Positions 36,401 to 41,500 of a DNA stretch of 64,000 bases are shown here, in pieces (position 1 is the stretch's first letter; each line of letters starts with the position of its first letter). The position numbers and the translations under genes are program-made. The notes beneath the pieces were generated by a model, which saw only the letters and a program-made list of their open reading frames with translations, had not been told where the DNA came from and did not search any database. This DNA is from Spongilla lacustris (Eukaryota; Porifera; Demospongiae; Spongillida; Spongillidae). The stretch lies in contig OX442422.1 of the NCBI GenBank assembly GCA_949361645.1, positions 9,002,426 to 9,066,425 on the forward strand, read 5' to 3'.

Positions 36401-37000
36401 ATGTACAGTGCAGCCTGCCCACCATGACTGCATATGTACACATGTAGCATGTGACCTCAGGCCTGTTCCCATTCCGTACAGCATTACTCTAAGATGTCAG
36501 ATATGTATGGAGAGAAAGGAGAACCATCACTTCAATCACCATGGCAACAATCAGTAGGAGTTAAAAGCAAGTCAGATATGTCCCCAACGTATGGGGAGAA
36601 AGGAGAACCATCACCTCAATCACCATGGCAACAATCAGTAGGAGTTAAAAGCAAGTCAGATATGTCCCCAACGTATGGGGAGAAAGGAGAACCATCACCT
36701 CAATCACCATGGCAACAATCAGTAGGAGTTAAAAGCAAGTCAGATATGTCCTCAACGTATGGGGAGAAAGGAGAACCATCACCTCAATCACCATGGCAAC
36801 AATCAGTAGGAGTTAAAAGCAAGTCAGATATGTCCCCAACGTATGGAGAGAAAGGAGAACCATCACCTCAATCACCATGGCAACAATTAGTAGGAGTTAA
36901 AAGCAAGTCAGATCCATCAGCAATAAGTAGTGAATTATCAAAAGTCCAAAAGAGTGAACATCCATCATCACCAGATGTTGAACACTCTGAGACTTACTAG
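3450..37000 (+). CDS. Gene A: Death-Death-module-ankyrin protein, 20-exon model
   Basis: Joined exons give an open frame of about 1,141 residues: Death domain 1 (about 11-107), linker (108-134), Death domain 2 (135-226), second linker (227-253), a Cys-containing module (254-533), twelve ANK repeats (534-940), two mini-exon segments (941-969) and a repetitive Gly/Pro/Ser/Lys tail (970-1141). No signal peptide or membrane segment is seen, so a cytosolic protein is expected. Death domains signal through homotypic contacts; ANK stacks bind partner proteins. Together this suggests a sensor or adaptor in cell-death or innate immune signalling (inference). Exon borders rest on GT..AG sites, phase consistency and comparison with genes B and C. 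Copy number of used ANK exons could differ in real transcripts. The broken ANK exon at 19265 is left out. Confidence 0.65.
3558..3848 (+). CDS. Gene A exon 2: Death domain 1
   Basis: The 291-bp exon (acceptor CTCTCCGTTAG, donor GAAG|GTGATA) enters and leaves in phase 1. It encodes a six-helix Death-like fold: DWKVVGRRLLVDRPQTVEDI matches the helix 1-2 region with the usual Trp, MFEKWKERKGSRATYRALMK matches helices 4-5, and AAGMVKELV closes helix 6. The exon is 291 bp in all three paralogs. Family membership is by pattern; a profile search would settle Death versus a related Death-fold class. Confidence 0.75.
3930..4842 (+). repeat. 41-bp minisatellite in Death-domain intron of gene A
   Basis: About 22 copies of a 41-bp unit containing CATATGATGTCATGGAGTGG and TTATGTCCCCACCCCTTCC, running almost to the acceptor of the next exon. 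The same array sits in the matching introns of gene B (38990-39450, 40205-40390) and gene C (57620-58235) and as a remnant at 8728-8820. The open frames through it are repeat artefacts. Confidence 0.9.
4864..4944 (+). CDS. Gene A exon 3: Gln/Ala/Pro linker (copy 1)
   Basis: 81-bp exon, phase 1 in and out, between CAAGCAG and GTAAAG. It encodes AQQVQQAAAEVQEVM then TSQPPPTAAVNG. It is unstructured-looking and likely a spacer between Death and downstream domains. The same exon occurs at 8849, 40420 and 58263. Confidence 0.7.
4945..7078 (+). repeat. Intron with block later repeated at 8.9-9.5 kb
   Basis: No convincing exon. 4945-5090 and 5800-6240 are repeated, at lower completeness, at 8930-9530 and in the gene B intron (41070-43150). 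5430-5780 holds a diverged direct repeat built on TTGGTACACAGGTCAC. A short hairpin ACATTCCACT/AGTGGAATGT lies at about 6683-6703. Confidence 0.5.
6240..6430 (-). repeat. Dispersed C-rich repeat, inverted copy at 46.1-46.4 kb
   Basis: GGGGCGCCAAAAGGGGCGTG and GTAACCGTTTGACC here recur in reverse complement at about 46320-46400 (CGGTTACG, CCACGCCCCC, TTGGCGCC), next to G- and C-homopolymers in both places. Probably a MITE or other dispersed element; termini not resolved. Confidence 0.45.
7079..7354 (+). CDS. Gene A exon 4: Death domain 2 (only in gene A)
   Basis: 276-bp exon between TTGTATGCAG and AAG|GTCAGC, phase 1 in and out, so it can be included or skipped without changing frame. It encodes VVNALKDVVEWRLLGDQLNI, then SAPKIKEIDIDN, CRRALVQYWLES and SWKTLADALKSI, a textbook Death-domain pattern: Trp-x-x-Leu-Gly in helix 1-2, Trp-Leu at helix 4 and Trp-x-x-Leu-x-x-Ala-Leu at helix 5. 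It is more canonical than, and clearly different from, Death domain 1. No counterpart found between the linker and module exons of gene B or C. Confidence 0.8.
7355..8728 (+). other. Intron 4 of gene A
   Basis: AT-rich, no supported exon. Contains a MITE-like element at about 8143-8525 and short direct repeats (TAGTGCTATGGTGC-like) at 8620-8725. Confidence 0.5.
8143..8525. mobile_element. Small MITE-like insertion
   Basis: TAAGGCCATTCCAAA at the left end is matched by TTTGGAATGGCCTAAAG at the right end, giving terminal inverted repeats of about 15 bp around 350 bp of AT-rich DNA without coding capacity. TTAA-like flanks may be the target site. Family unknown. Confidence 0.45.
8728..8820 (+). 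repeat. Remnant of 41-bp minisatellite
   Basis: About two copies of the array seen at 3930-4842, again directly upstream of a linker exon, so this part of gene A is an internal duplication of the 4.7-6.2 kb region. Confidence 0.8.
8849..8929 (+). CDS. Gene A exon 5: linker copy 2
   Basis: Same 81-bp, phase 1 exon as at 4864, differing in few bases (GTGCTCAG to ATGCTCAG at the start changes Gly to Asp; GTC to GCC changes Val to Ala). Good splice sites remain. Either both copies are used or the two are alternatives. Confidence 0.65.
9948..10786 (+). CDS. Gene A exon 6: large Cys-containing module
   Basis: 839-bp exon, acceptor TAATCTTTCAG, donor CAT|GTAAGC, phase 1 in and phase 0 out, about 280 residues. 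It starts with a cysteine cluster (DNCGCGKPCVFK, then ITNGCPNPL), has a YLDIG motif, helical segments with DYYTWFN, the CKRNIFECPPP stretch, and ends with GCVELVYSVPLCIYSVLFPL followed by EEQWKHLI and KDY. From memory this resembles an unnamed module common in sponge and cnidarian proteins near Death and ANK domains; I know no assigned function. The Lys-Pro-Cys in the cluster carries a 3-bp insertion relative to gene B. Confidence 0.75.
11725..11817. mobile_element. Short internally deleted copy of foldback family 1
   Basis: Starts TAGCCTCGTCCCCAGGCCCTG and contains AAAAACAGGGCCTGG in inverse orientation about 45 bp on. The ends match those of the larger foldback elements at 18.4-30 kb and 40.5-41.06 kb. 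Confidence 0.5.
11837..12034. mobile_element. Hairpin MITE, about 198 bp
   Basis: Left arm from CTGGGGTAATCGTAA and right arm ending TTACGATTACCCCAG are reverse complements over about 70 bp with few mismatches, leaving a loop of about 55 bp. No coding capacity. The open frames across it are arm artefacts. Confidence 0.65.
12376..12560 (-). mobile_element. RT-element fragment, minus strand
   Basis: Minus strand encodes LSLSRVQSLSHLSWAAFIS and further residues similar to the post-polymerase segment at 1054-1200. It lies head to head with the nuclease-like fragment at 12606, so the element has been rearranged by inversion. Confidence 0.5.
12606..12960 (+). mobile_element. RT-element nuclease-like C-terminal fragment
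   Basis: Plus strand encodes TPADILLPNWSLGSTAALDV, then SITSPLN and QATESRKHQANDPK before a stop; after frame changes, VVETYGAWG-like and SLQIA segments follow. Same family as 187-845 on the opposite strand. Confidence 0.6.
12965..13800. mobile_element. Foldback element family 2
   Basis: Left part (about 13000-13200: GTATGGTAAAATGCATTTTG, GGTTCAAACCTGCC) is repeated inverted on the right (13540-13790: GGTTTGAACCTGG, CAAAATGTATTTTACCATAG). A related one-armed copy lies at 44555-45070. The outer right end, CCGTTCGGACGATATAGCGA, resembles the start of the 44.56-kb copy in inverse. Confidence 0.5.
14210..14308 (+). CDS. Gene A ANK exon 1 (divergent)
   Basis: 99 bp, phase 0, between TTTACTGTAG and GTGAGA. 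Encodes a 33-residue ANK repeat with LRDAALRGDVGVVAKLIESG; lacks the TPLH start of the others, as is usual for a capping first repeat. Confidence 0.7.
14309..14830 (+). other. Intron between ANK exons 1 and 2
   Basis: Contains an A-run and long G-run at 14650-14685. The stretch 14560-14720 resembles 48210-48340 in gene B. No exon. Confidence 0.4.
14831..14932 (+). CDS. Gene A ANK exon 2
   Basis: 102 bp, phase 0, acceptor CCCACTCCAG, donor AGA|GTGAGT. One 34-residue repeat: LRHTPLHLAAKGGHTTCVEH then LLSTPGIDVNIKAR. Canonical TPLHLAA and hydrophobic Leu-Leu core. Confidence 0.8.
14933..16048 (+). repeat. Intron duplicated at 17.75-18.41 kb
   Basis: 15045-15550 is repeated closely at 17840-18400, including GGATCCAGAATTTCGG and a G-rich track, so the flanking ANK exons were duplicated with the intron. 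15775-16048 shares the pre-exon segment found before each later ANK exon (CCACCATGTTGACTGAACTA). Confidence 0.65.
16049..16150 (+). CDS. Gene A ANK exon 3
   Basis: 102 bp, phase 0. Repeat begins DGDTPLHRAAMRGHTTCVEH and ends IKEW. Followed by GTGAGT and the 36-bp minisatellite, which stays open in the same frame by chance of unit length. Confidence 0.8.
16166..17192 (+). repeat. 36-bp minisatellite in ANK intron
   Basis: About 28 copies of a 36-bp unit containing GGCTGTGGTATCCCTCCCAC and CCTGGCTAGGGGGAGG, with variants (GGGGTAGG, GGCTCTGG) grouped in runs, which shows local duplication. Because 36 is a multiple of three, several frames stay open on both strands; they are not genes. Confidence 0.92.
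17258..17359 (+). CDS. Gene A ANK exon 4
   Basis: 102 bp, phase 0: DSDTPLHLAAKGGHTTFVEH, ending NIKDE|GTGAGT. Confidence 0.8.
17375..17548 (+). repeat. 36-bp minisatellite, second array
   Basis: About five copies of the unit seen at 16166-17192, again directly after an ANK exon donor. The exon plus array were duplicated as a unit of about 1.2 kb and the arrays then changed length. Confidence 0.85.
17622..17723 (+). CDS. Gene A ANK exon 5
   Basis: 102 bp, phase 0: DSDTPLHLAAKGGHTACVER, ending NIKNG|GTGAGT. Confidence 0.8.
18440..19066. mobile_element. Foldback family 1, most complete copy
   Basis: Left arm (about 18560-18740: GTTTGTAAACCTTTCCGTAC, CTTCCTCGTCCCAGGCTGTC) and right arm (about 18860-19050: GTACGGAAAGGTGTACAAAC) are reverse complements over most of their length, with an inner hairpin (GTAGGGTAGTTCCAATGAGT against its complement). 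No transposase. Pieces of the left arm accompany every later ANK exon. Confidence 0.7.
19265..19352 (+). pseudogene. Broken ANK exon
   Basis: Good acceptor and RGHTPLHLAAREGHITCVEH, then a short deletion in the Leu-Leu loop and loss of about 29 bp spanning the end of the repeat and its GTGAGT donor; the exon runs into the intron sequence that normally lies behind the donor (ATGAGTGATG). It cannot be spliced like its neighbours. Confidence 0.75.
19395..19830 (+). repeat. 32-bp minisatellite, array 1
   Basis: About 13 copies of a unit containing TGTACATGGAGGTGTATGTT and GTGGGTGTGTGG. Open frames through it on both strands are artefacts. Confidence 0.9.
20018..20515. mobile_element. Foldback family 1, partial copy (unit 20.7)
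   Basis: From CCTCGTACCCAGGCCATATT to a C-run and TTATTAGAGCCTGGGGGTGA; the ends are inverted repeats (CCCAGGCC...GCCTGGGG, with TTTATTA). Contains the inner hairpin TTTGGTGACGAGGAG / CTCCTTCTCGTCACCAAA. Confidence 0.6.
20746..20847 (+). CDS. Gene A ANK exon 6
   Basis: 102 bp, phase 0: HGHTPLHLAAVEGHTTSVER, ending NIKDW|GTGAGT. Differs from ANK exons at 22124 and 27255 only by His for Arg at position 1. Confidence 0.8.
20925..21215 (+). repeat. 32-bp minisatellite, array 2
   Basis: About nine copies of the 32-bp unit, starting 80 bp behind the ANK donor as in the other units. Confidence 0.88.
21397..21893. mobile_element. Foldback family 1, partial copy (unit 22.1)
   Basis: Nearly the same as the 20018-20515 copy, with a different C-run length near 21853-21866. 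Confidence 0.6.
22124..22225 (+). CDS. Gene A ANK exon 7
   Basis: 102 bp, phase 0: RGHTPLHLAAVEGHTTSVER, ending NIKDW|GTGAGT. Protein identical to the exon at 27255. Confidence 0.8.
22303..22560 (+). repeat. 32-bp minisatellite, array 3
   Basis: About eight copies. One unit carries the variant GTGTAGTGTACATGG, also found in the array at 27.5 kb, linking these two units as sisters. Confidence 0.88.
22745..23312. mobile_element. Foldback family 1, partial copy (unit 23.5)
   Basis: Same ends as the other copies; contains extra sequence at 23164-23235 (fragment of the opposite arm, GTAGGGTAGTTCCAATG) and a long C-run at 23264-23287. Confidence 0.6.
23550..23651 (+). CDS. Gene A ANK exon 8
   Basis: 102 bp, phase 0: YGYTPLHLAAMGDHTTCVKR, ending NIKDE|GTGAGT. 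Confidence 0.8.
23725..25160 (+). repeat. 32-bp minisatellite, expanded array 4
   Basis: About 45 copies in 1.4 kb, against 5-13 in sister introns. Point variants (ATATTGTGGG, GGTGTTCATGG, GTAGTGGG) recur in the same order in blocks, showing higher-order duplication inside the array. The long open frames on both strands (up to 464 codons) reflect repeat composition only. Confidence 0.92.
25355..25748. mobile_element. Foldback family 1, partial copy (unit 26.0)
   Basis: Shorter copy lacking the inner hairpin; C-run of over 20 bases near 25697-25719, then TTATTAGGGCCTGGGGGCGA. Confidence 0.6.
25982..26083 (+). CDS. Gene A ANK exon 9
   Basis: 102 bp, phase 0: YGYTPLHYAAKGCHTTCVEH, ending IDLTIGDM|GTGAGT. 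The end (LTIGDM instead of VNIKDE) is shared in part with the exon at 29856 (LTIEDM). Confidence 0.78.
26170..26330 (+). repeat. 32-bp minisatellite, array 5
   Basis: About five units, one shortened by about 12 bp (GTGTGTGGAGGTG) as in array 1 at 19626. Confidence 0.85.
26526..27024. mobile_element. Foldback family 1, partial copy (unit 27.3)
   Basis: Close match to 21397-21893, including the inner hairpin and C-run. Confidence 0.6.
27255..27356 (+). CDS. Gene A ANK exon 10
   Basis: 102 bp, phase 0: RGHTPLHLAAVEGHTTSVER, ending NIKDW|GTGAGT. Same protein as exon at 22124, 5,131 bp upstream. Confidence 0.8.
27434..27692 (+). repeat. 32-bp minisatellite, array 6
   Basis: About eight copies with the same order of variants as array 3, differing by single bases. 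Confidence 0.88.
27878..28367. mobile_element. Foldback family 1, partial copy (unit 28.6)
   Basis: Close match to the copy at 22745-23312 but without the extra arm fragment. Confidence 0.6.
28601..28702 (+). CDS. Gene A ANK exon 11
   Basis: 102 bp, phase 0: CGRTPLHYATLGGHITCVEH, ending IGVNIKDR|GTGAGT. Gly replaces the common Asp in the loop. Confidence 0.78.
28780..29040 (+). repeat. 32-bp minisatellite, array 7
   Basis: About eight copies, organised as in arrays 2, 3 and 6. Confidence 0.88.
29230..29625. mobile_element. Foldback family 1, partial copy (unit 29.9)
   Basis: Short form lacking the inner hairpin, like the copy at 25355-25748. Confidence 0.6.
29856..29957 (+). CDS. Gene A ANK exon 12
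   Basis: 102 bp, phase 0: RGRTPLHYAARGGHTTCVEH, ending IDLTIEDM|GTGAGT. Last ANK exon of the array. Confidence 0.78.
30040..30435 (+). repeat. 32-bp minisatellite, array 8
   Basis: About 12 copies behind the last ANK exon, ending at TGTACATGTACC. Confidence 0.88.
30585..31213 (+). repeat. 27-bp minisatellite
   Basis: About 23 copies of a 27-bp unit containing ATGGCTATGTCCTGGTGGAC and CAGGGGG. Being a multiple of three it keeps all frames open (for example DGYVLVDQG repeated). It sits in an intron between an ANK exon and the mini exons, has no splice sites in frame with the gene, and is not counted as coding. Confidence 0.9.
31236..31709. mobile_element. Possible inverted-repeat insertion
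   Basis: CGTGAAAAGTGGGTCTGGTA at 31240 is matched by TACCAGATCCACTTTTCACG at 31688 in inverse orientation. On the minus strand 31503-31700 is open (LPIDLTGSLRVTAAVDIIVH and more), perhaps a transposon or gene fragment; not recognised. Confidence 0.35.
31710..33308 (+). other. AT-rich intron of gene A
   Basis: About 1.6 kb without repeats or open frames of note; composition differs sharply from the repeat-filled introns upstream. I see no gene in it. Confidence 0.5.
33309..33347 (+). CDS. Gene A candidate mini exon (13 aa)
   Basis: 39 bp, phase 0, between CTCATTTTTAG and AAG|GTGAGC, encoding TLLETLELSENSK. Good splice sites and frame are the only support; the unit ends of the ANK stack often carry such a helical cap. 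No counterpart found in gene B. Confidence 0.4.
34090..34241. repeat. CA-rich microsatellite
   Basis: Interrupted (CA)n with GCAC and ACAT variants. Open frames of Cys/Val on the minus strand are artefacts. Confidence 0.9.
34422..34668. mobile_element. MITE with about 45-bp terminal inverted repeats
   Basis: Left end TGCTGTCGCCATCTTGGTGC and right end GCACCAAGATGGCGGACAAC are inverted copies extending inward through AAGTTACTATAG and CGGTATGGGCAA. Core of about 150 bp without coding capacity. Confidence 0.7.
34754..34791. repeat. Perfect hairpin, 18-bp arms
   Basis: ACCATAGATATTAGACTG, two-base loop GA, then its exact reverse complement. Possibly a tiny MITE relic. Confidence 0.7.
35337..35480. 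mobile_element. Foldback family 1, right-arm remnant
   Basis: Contains GGCTTCGGCTAAAGATGGCA, GGTGGCCAGCCTACATGTAC and GTTTGGTCCAAGGAGCGAGG, as in the right arms at 18860-18960 and 40740-40830. Confidence 0.6.
36263..36310 (+). CDS. Gene A candidate mini exon (16 aa)
   Basis: 48 bp, phase 0, between TTGTCTCCTTAG and GTG|GTAAGC, encoding AIIARLKSVSKPTQAV. It lies 171 bp before the tail exon and keeps its frame. Confidence 0.5.
36482..37000 (+). CDS. Gene A last exon: repetitive C-terminal tail
   Basis: Acceptor CCATTCCGTACAG, phase 0, 173 codons to TAG. Five tandem 84-bp (28-aa) repeats with YGEKGEPSPQSPWQQSVGVK and SKSDMSPT, then a unique end PSSPDVEHSETY. The same end (SSPDIEHSETY) closes gene B, which has only one degenerate unit. 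The tail is hydrophilic, rich in Ser, Pro and Lys, probably disordered. Confidence 0.75.
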   Translation, partial: HYSKMSDMYGEKGEPSLQSPWQQSVGVKSKSDMSPTYGEKGEPSPQSPWQQSVGVKSKSDMSPTYGEKGEPSPQSPWQQSVGVKSKSDMSSTYGEKGEPSPQSPWQQSVGVKSKSDMSPTYGEKGEPSPQSPWQQLVGVKSKSDPSAISSELSKVQKSEHPSSPDVEHSETY

Positions 37001-37424
37001 TGGTAGTACTTCCGTAGACATGCCCTCTCTCATGCTAGACAGTAATTTCTTTTCATTGTTATATAAATGAGAACACATTGGTCCTGACTCCTGTGTGCAT
37101 GCATATAGAAGGTGTGTGCTGTGTGTACATGAGGCGGCATGTGTGTGGTGCTACTTTGTGCTCTGCAAGCAGGCCCAGACTGTACAAAGAGTACTCTTCT
37201 TGCATTTGAGCAGATGAGGGTTTAAATGTCACCTAAGATGCATGGTGCACTTGGTGAAGTTACCCAACCTAAGTGAGTCACTAAGTGATGAGAGGAAAGC
37301 TTGGATAACATGTAAATACTCTACAAGGACACTAAATTTAATAAGCTACATACCAACCATACATGCCGAGTCTTCTCATCTTTGGTAATTTGAACACTCT
37401 GTAAGATGTATGTAGGGGGACAAC

Positions 37425-37756
37425 GTGGTAGTACTGTGGTGTAGGGGACAGTGTGGTAGTACTGTGGTGTAGGGGACAGTGTGGTAGTACTGTGGTATAG
37501 GGGATAGTGTGGTAGTACTGTGGTGTAGGGGACAGTGTGGTAGTACTGTGATGTAGGGACAGTGTGATAGTACTGTGGTGTAGGGGGGCAGTGTGGTAGT
37601 ACTGTGGTGTAGGGGACAGTGTGGTAGTACTGTGGTGTAGGGGACTGTGGTAGTACTGTGGTGTAGTGGACAGTGTGGTAGTACTGTGGTATAGGGGGGC
37701 AGTGTGGTAGTACTGTGGTATAGGGGGGCAGTGTGGTAGTACTGTGGTGTAGGGGA
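37425..37756 (+). repeat. 28-bp minisatellite, K remnant 2
   Basis: About 12 copies of the unit seen at 2358-2500, running directly into gene K coding sequence at a shared CAGTGT. Confidence 0.88.
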
Positions 37757-37993
37757 CAGTGTATGCGCCAGTACAGGTCCACTAAGGCTCTTCTGGACAC
37801 CGCGACCTCCAAGGTGGCAGAGCATGAGGAGGTCATCAGAAGCTTGAGGCAACGCCTGGAGCAGGGAGCCTCTGCCCCGTCATTACACCTCTCAGCCCGT
37901 ACTCTACTGCTGCTCTTGGCAGCTGTCATCATCGTAGCAGCTGTTCTGTATCTGAGAACCGCCAAAAGCCCGCCTGCTCATCGGCCATTGTGA
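37757..37993 (+). pseudogene. Remnant 2 of gene K (last exon without its start)
   Basis: Encodes QYRSTKALLDTATSKVAEHE and the anchor TLLLLLAAVIIVAAVLYL to the same stop as gene K. The intron end, acceptor and first codons of the exon are gone. No upstream exon is present, so it is a pseudogene fragment. Confidence 0.8.
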
Positions 37994-38492
37994 ACACGCT
38001 TTCAACTTCATTTCATTTAATCTTTGTATTTCCGCGCATTTGTTTGATTGTACCAGTATTCTCTGATTTGATTATTTAAAACAAATGGTCATGTTGTACC
38101 ATCGCAGCACGTATGGCACATACGTACATGTTCTGGTAGAGCTCTATGTTGTTTTAATGTAGCTCCGGTACAACCATTGTAAAAATACACATCAATGAAC
38201 AAAGTTTGCTTCGTGTGGATCAGAGCAAGTAGCGCATGTTACACTGTGCTGCTGCAATACATACAGCATTTTATACCTTGCATCGCATCATACATGTATT
38301 GACTATTCTGTTTCACCATTTGCATGAGATTCATTGATTTTTGCAGCCATCCTATAGTGTGCATAATCCGCCAAATGAAACAGAAAGGTATAAAATTAAA
38401 AGGATTAACGATGCAACACGGAGCACGAGCGCCCACAGCCAGTGATGCGCTCACGTGATTCGTTTCCAATCCCTTATTTTTAAAAAATACTA
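37994..38492 (+). other. Intergenic region and putative promoter of gene B
   Basis: Homologous to 2912-3449 and 56568-57123. GCTCACGTGA is kept 45 bp before the ATG; the AATAAATAT stretch is replaced by TTTTTAAAAAATACTA. Confidence 0.5.
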
Positions 38493-38523
38493 ATGGCGGG
38501 GCCTTTAGATCAGCACCTTCAAG
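38493..38523 (+). CDS. Gene B exon 1 (start codon)
   Basis: Encodes MAGPLDQHLQ, donor AAG|GTGAGG. The 72-bp intron here happens to be open, but the spliced form matches genes A and C, where the intron is closed. Confidence 0.7.
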
Positions 38524-41500
38524 GTGAGGTGATGATGCAGATCGCACCACTGCATGCTGAATATAAGCCTAACTTAAGTTTCCTCTCTCCGTTAGACCTG
38601 CTCGACGCGCCGTGCAGTAATGAACATATGTTTACCATAGCAACAAATTGTACCTTCGACTGGAGGGTGGTGGGCAGGCGTCTTCTGTTCGATCGTCCCC
38701 AGACCGTTGCAGACATTGATCGCGAAGACAAAAGCGAAGAAGTAAAAAGAGACAAAATGTTTGAGAAGTGGAAGGAGATGAAAGGGTCACGTGCTACTTA
38801 TAGAGCCTTGATGGAGGTATTTGAAGACGCAGGGAATCATCAGGGTGCTGAGATGGTGAAGGAATTGGTATCACCAATAGCGGAAGGTGATATGGTAATG
38901 TTGTTTGGATACGGTGATCCTTAAATAGAGTGCTCAAATGTTGTACTGTGTACACAAAGCATTGTCCAGCTATGTAGGGTGGTCCTTCCTTCGTATGATG
39001 TCATGGAGTGGTTATGTCCCCACCCCTTCCTTCATATGATGTCATGGAGTGGTTATGTCCCCACCCCTTCTTTCATATGATGTCATGGAGTGGTTATGTC
39101 CCCACCCCTTCCTTCATATGATGGAATGGAGTGGTTATGTCCCCACCCCTTCCTTCATATGATGTCATGGAGTGGTTATGTCCCCACCCCTTCCTTCATA
39201 TGATGTCATGGAGTGGTTATGTCCCCACTCCTTCCTTCATATGATGTCATGGAGTGGTTATGTCCCCACCCCTTCCTTCATATGATGTCATGGAGTGGTT
39301 ATGTCCCCACCCCTTCTTTCATATGATGTCATGGAGTGGTTATGTCCCCACCCCTTCCTTCATATGATGGCATGGAGTGGTTATGTCCCCACCCCTTCCT
39401 TCATATGATGTCATGGAGTGGTTATGTCCCCACCCCTTTCTTCATATGGTATCATGAAGTATGACAACATAGCCGGCTATGTTGTCTTTGTTAGAAACGA
39501 GGGCGCTTTGCATGCACACTTTTGTCTCTTTTGGTTCGCATGTTTATACTAGGGGAGTATAATGAGCTGAAGGAACCCAGTACGTCTATAAGTGACTAGG
39601 TCTTACCCCGTGAAAAATCACGGAAGTGATTCTATAAAAAGTGCAGAATGTTTTCTTTTTTTAACATACCACCTGTAGTAATATACGGTTACTACGCAAC
39701 CTATTTAATAGCCCGCGCACGCAATGAAATACATGTACATGTACTACTTCCGGTCTGTACGATAAGAATGAACACCGGTCAATTGCCATTGGTCGATGCT
39801 ATGTACTTTTGTGTGGGAGTGGTCATTTCTATTGGTTGCTAGGTACGCGTTGCTAGTTGTGTTCAAACCCACAATTGTAGAGGCTAGGCGGGGTTTATAA
39901 ATAGGTGGTTACGCGGACGTACGGACGTTGGAAATTATAGTATTAGATTCTAGTGAACTATTAAATAATATTGATGTAATTGGGTTGATTGAAATTAATT
40001 GCTACAGTTTGGTAGTATCTGTTGTTATTGCCGAAATGTTTTATTAAAACCTTTCAGTTCATTACAGTTAGCTATATAGTGAAATTTGATTTTTTTGATT
40101 TGATTGTACTTACCACCACCACATTATAAGCAAGGATATAAACTATTTGGGTTTTTTTACAGTAATTTCCAAATGTCCTGGTCACCTATGGTTTTAAACC
40201 ACTGTGTTGTGTCCCCCACCCCTTCTTTCATATGAGTGGTTATGTCCCCACCCCTTCCTTCATATGATGTCATGGAGTGGTTATGTCCCCACCCCTTCCT
40301 TCATATGATGTCATGGAGGAGTGGTTATGTCCCCACCCCTTCCTTCATATGATGTCATGGAGTGGATATGTCCCCACCCCTTCCTTCATAAGTTCCCTGT
40401 CCTTCCTTTGACCAAGCAGGTACTCAGCAGGCCCAACAAGCTGCAGCAGAAGTCCAGGAAGTGATGACATCACAACCACCACCAACTGCTGCAGAAAATG
40501 GTAAACAAGTGTTTATACATGTGCATATTGTAGGCTGTCCACCTCATGCTACTTGCCATCTTTAGCCGAAGCCACGATGCTGATAACCTACTTGTACTCT
40601 CGTGGTACACACTCATTGGAACTACCCTACATTTGGAAAACTTTTGGTGATGAGGTATTGACGGACAAGGCCTTAGTGCCAAGTGTAGAGGGTATTTCCA
40701 ACGAGTGCACACCATGAGAGTACAAGTAGGTTTTCAGCATTGTGGCTTCGGCTAAAGATGGCAAGTAGCGTGAGGTGGCCAGCCTACATGTACCAATCGT
40801 AGAGGTAAGAACTTGGTCCAAGGAGCAAGGGTACATGTAGTAAGTCAACGTACGAAATTCTCCATATACGATGGTCTGAGACGAGGAGGAGTTTACCGGC
40901 ACTGAGAACGAGATGGTGTATGGAAAGGTTTACAAATAAAAATTACAACAGTATTCAATTACCAAGCGGCTAACGCATGTGCGCTTGGACCCTGCCAGTG
41001 TATACCAGGCCCTGTTTTTCACTCCCACAACAATAACAGGGCCTGGGACGAGGCTAGTGCTTGGGTAGCTGTGGTGAAACAGTTATATAGTAAACAATAC
41101 TTAATTTAAGAAGATTTCATTTTGAAGCATATAGGCATCATGCAGGACACTAGATATGTTTTTTTGATTAGTTTTGCTGATTAATGATCGCAATGACTTT
41201 TGTGCCCCACGTGACTATTTAGATGATTTTTTCTGAAGGCACTGATGAGCTTAGAACAACTTACTTTTTCTGCCTATCTAGATACAGCTGCCATTTATGG
41301 GCCAGTTAATTTTATTAATTTACACACGTCAATGTAATGGGTATCTCGAATTTGACGATCTACTATAGAGACAATCCATAGTAGAGCACCACAACTTTTG
41401 CCACGACCCTCTCAAATCCTTTTCATTTTTCAGCAATCTATTAGGGCTCATTGAGATTAGTTATGATGCACAGTTTCACTTTCGGATACACTTCGGTTAA

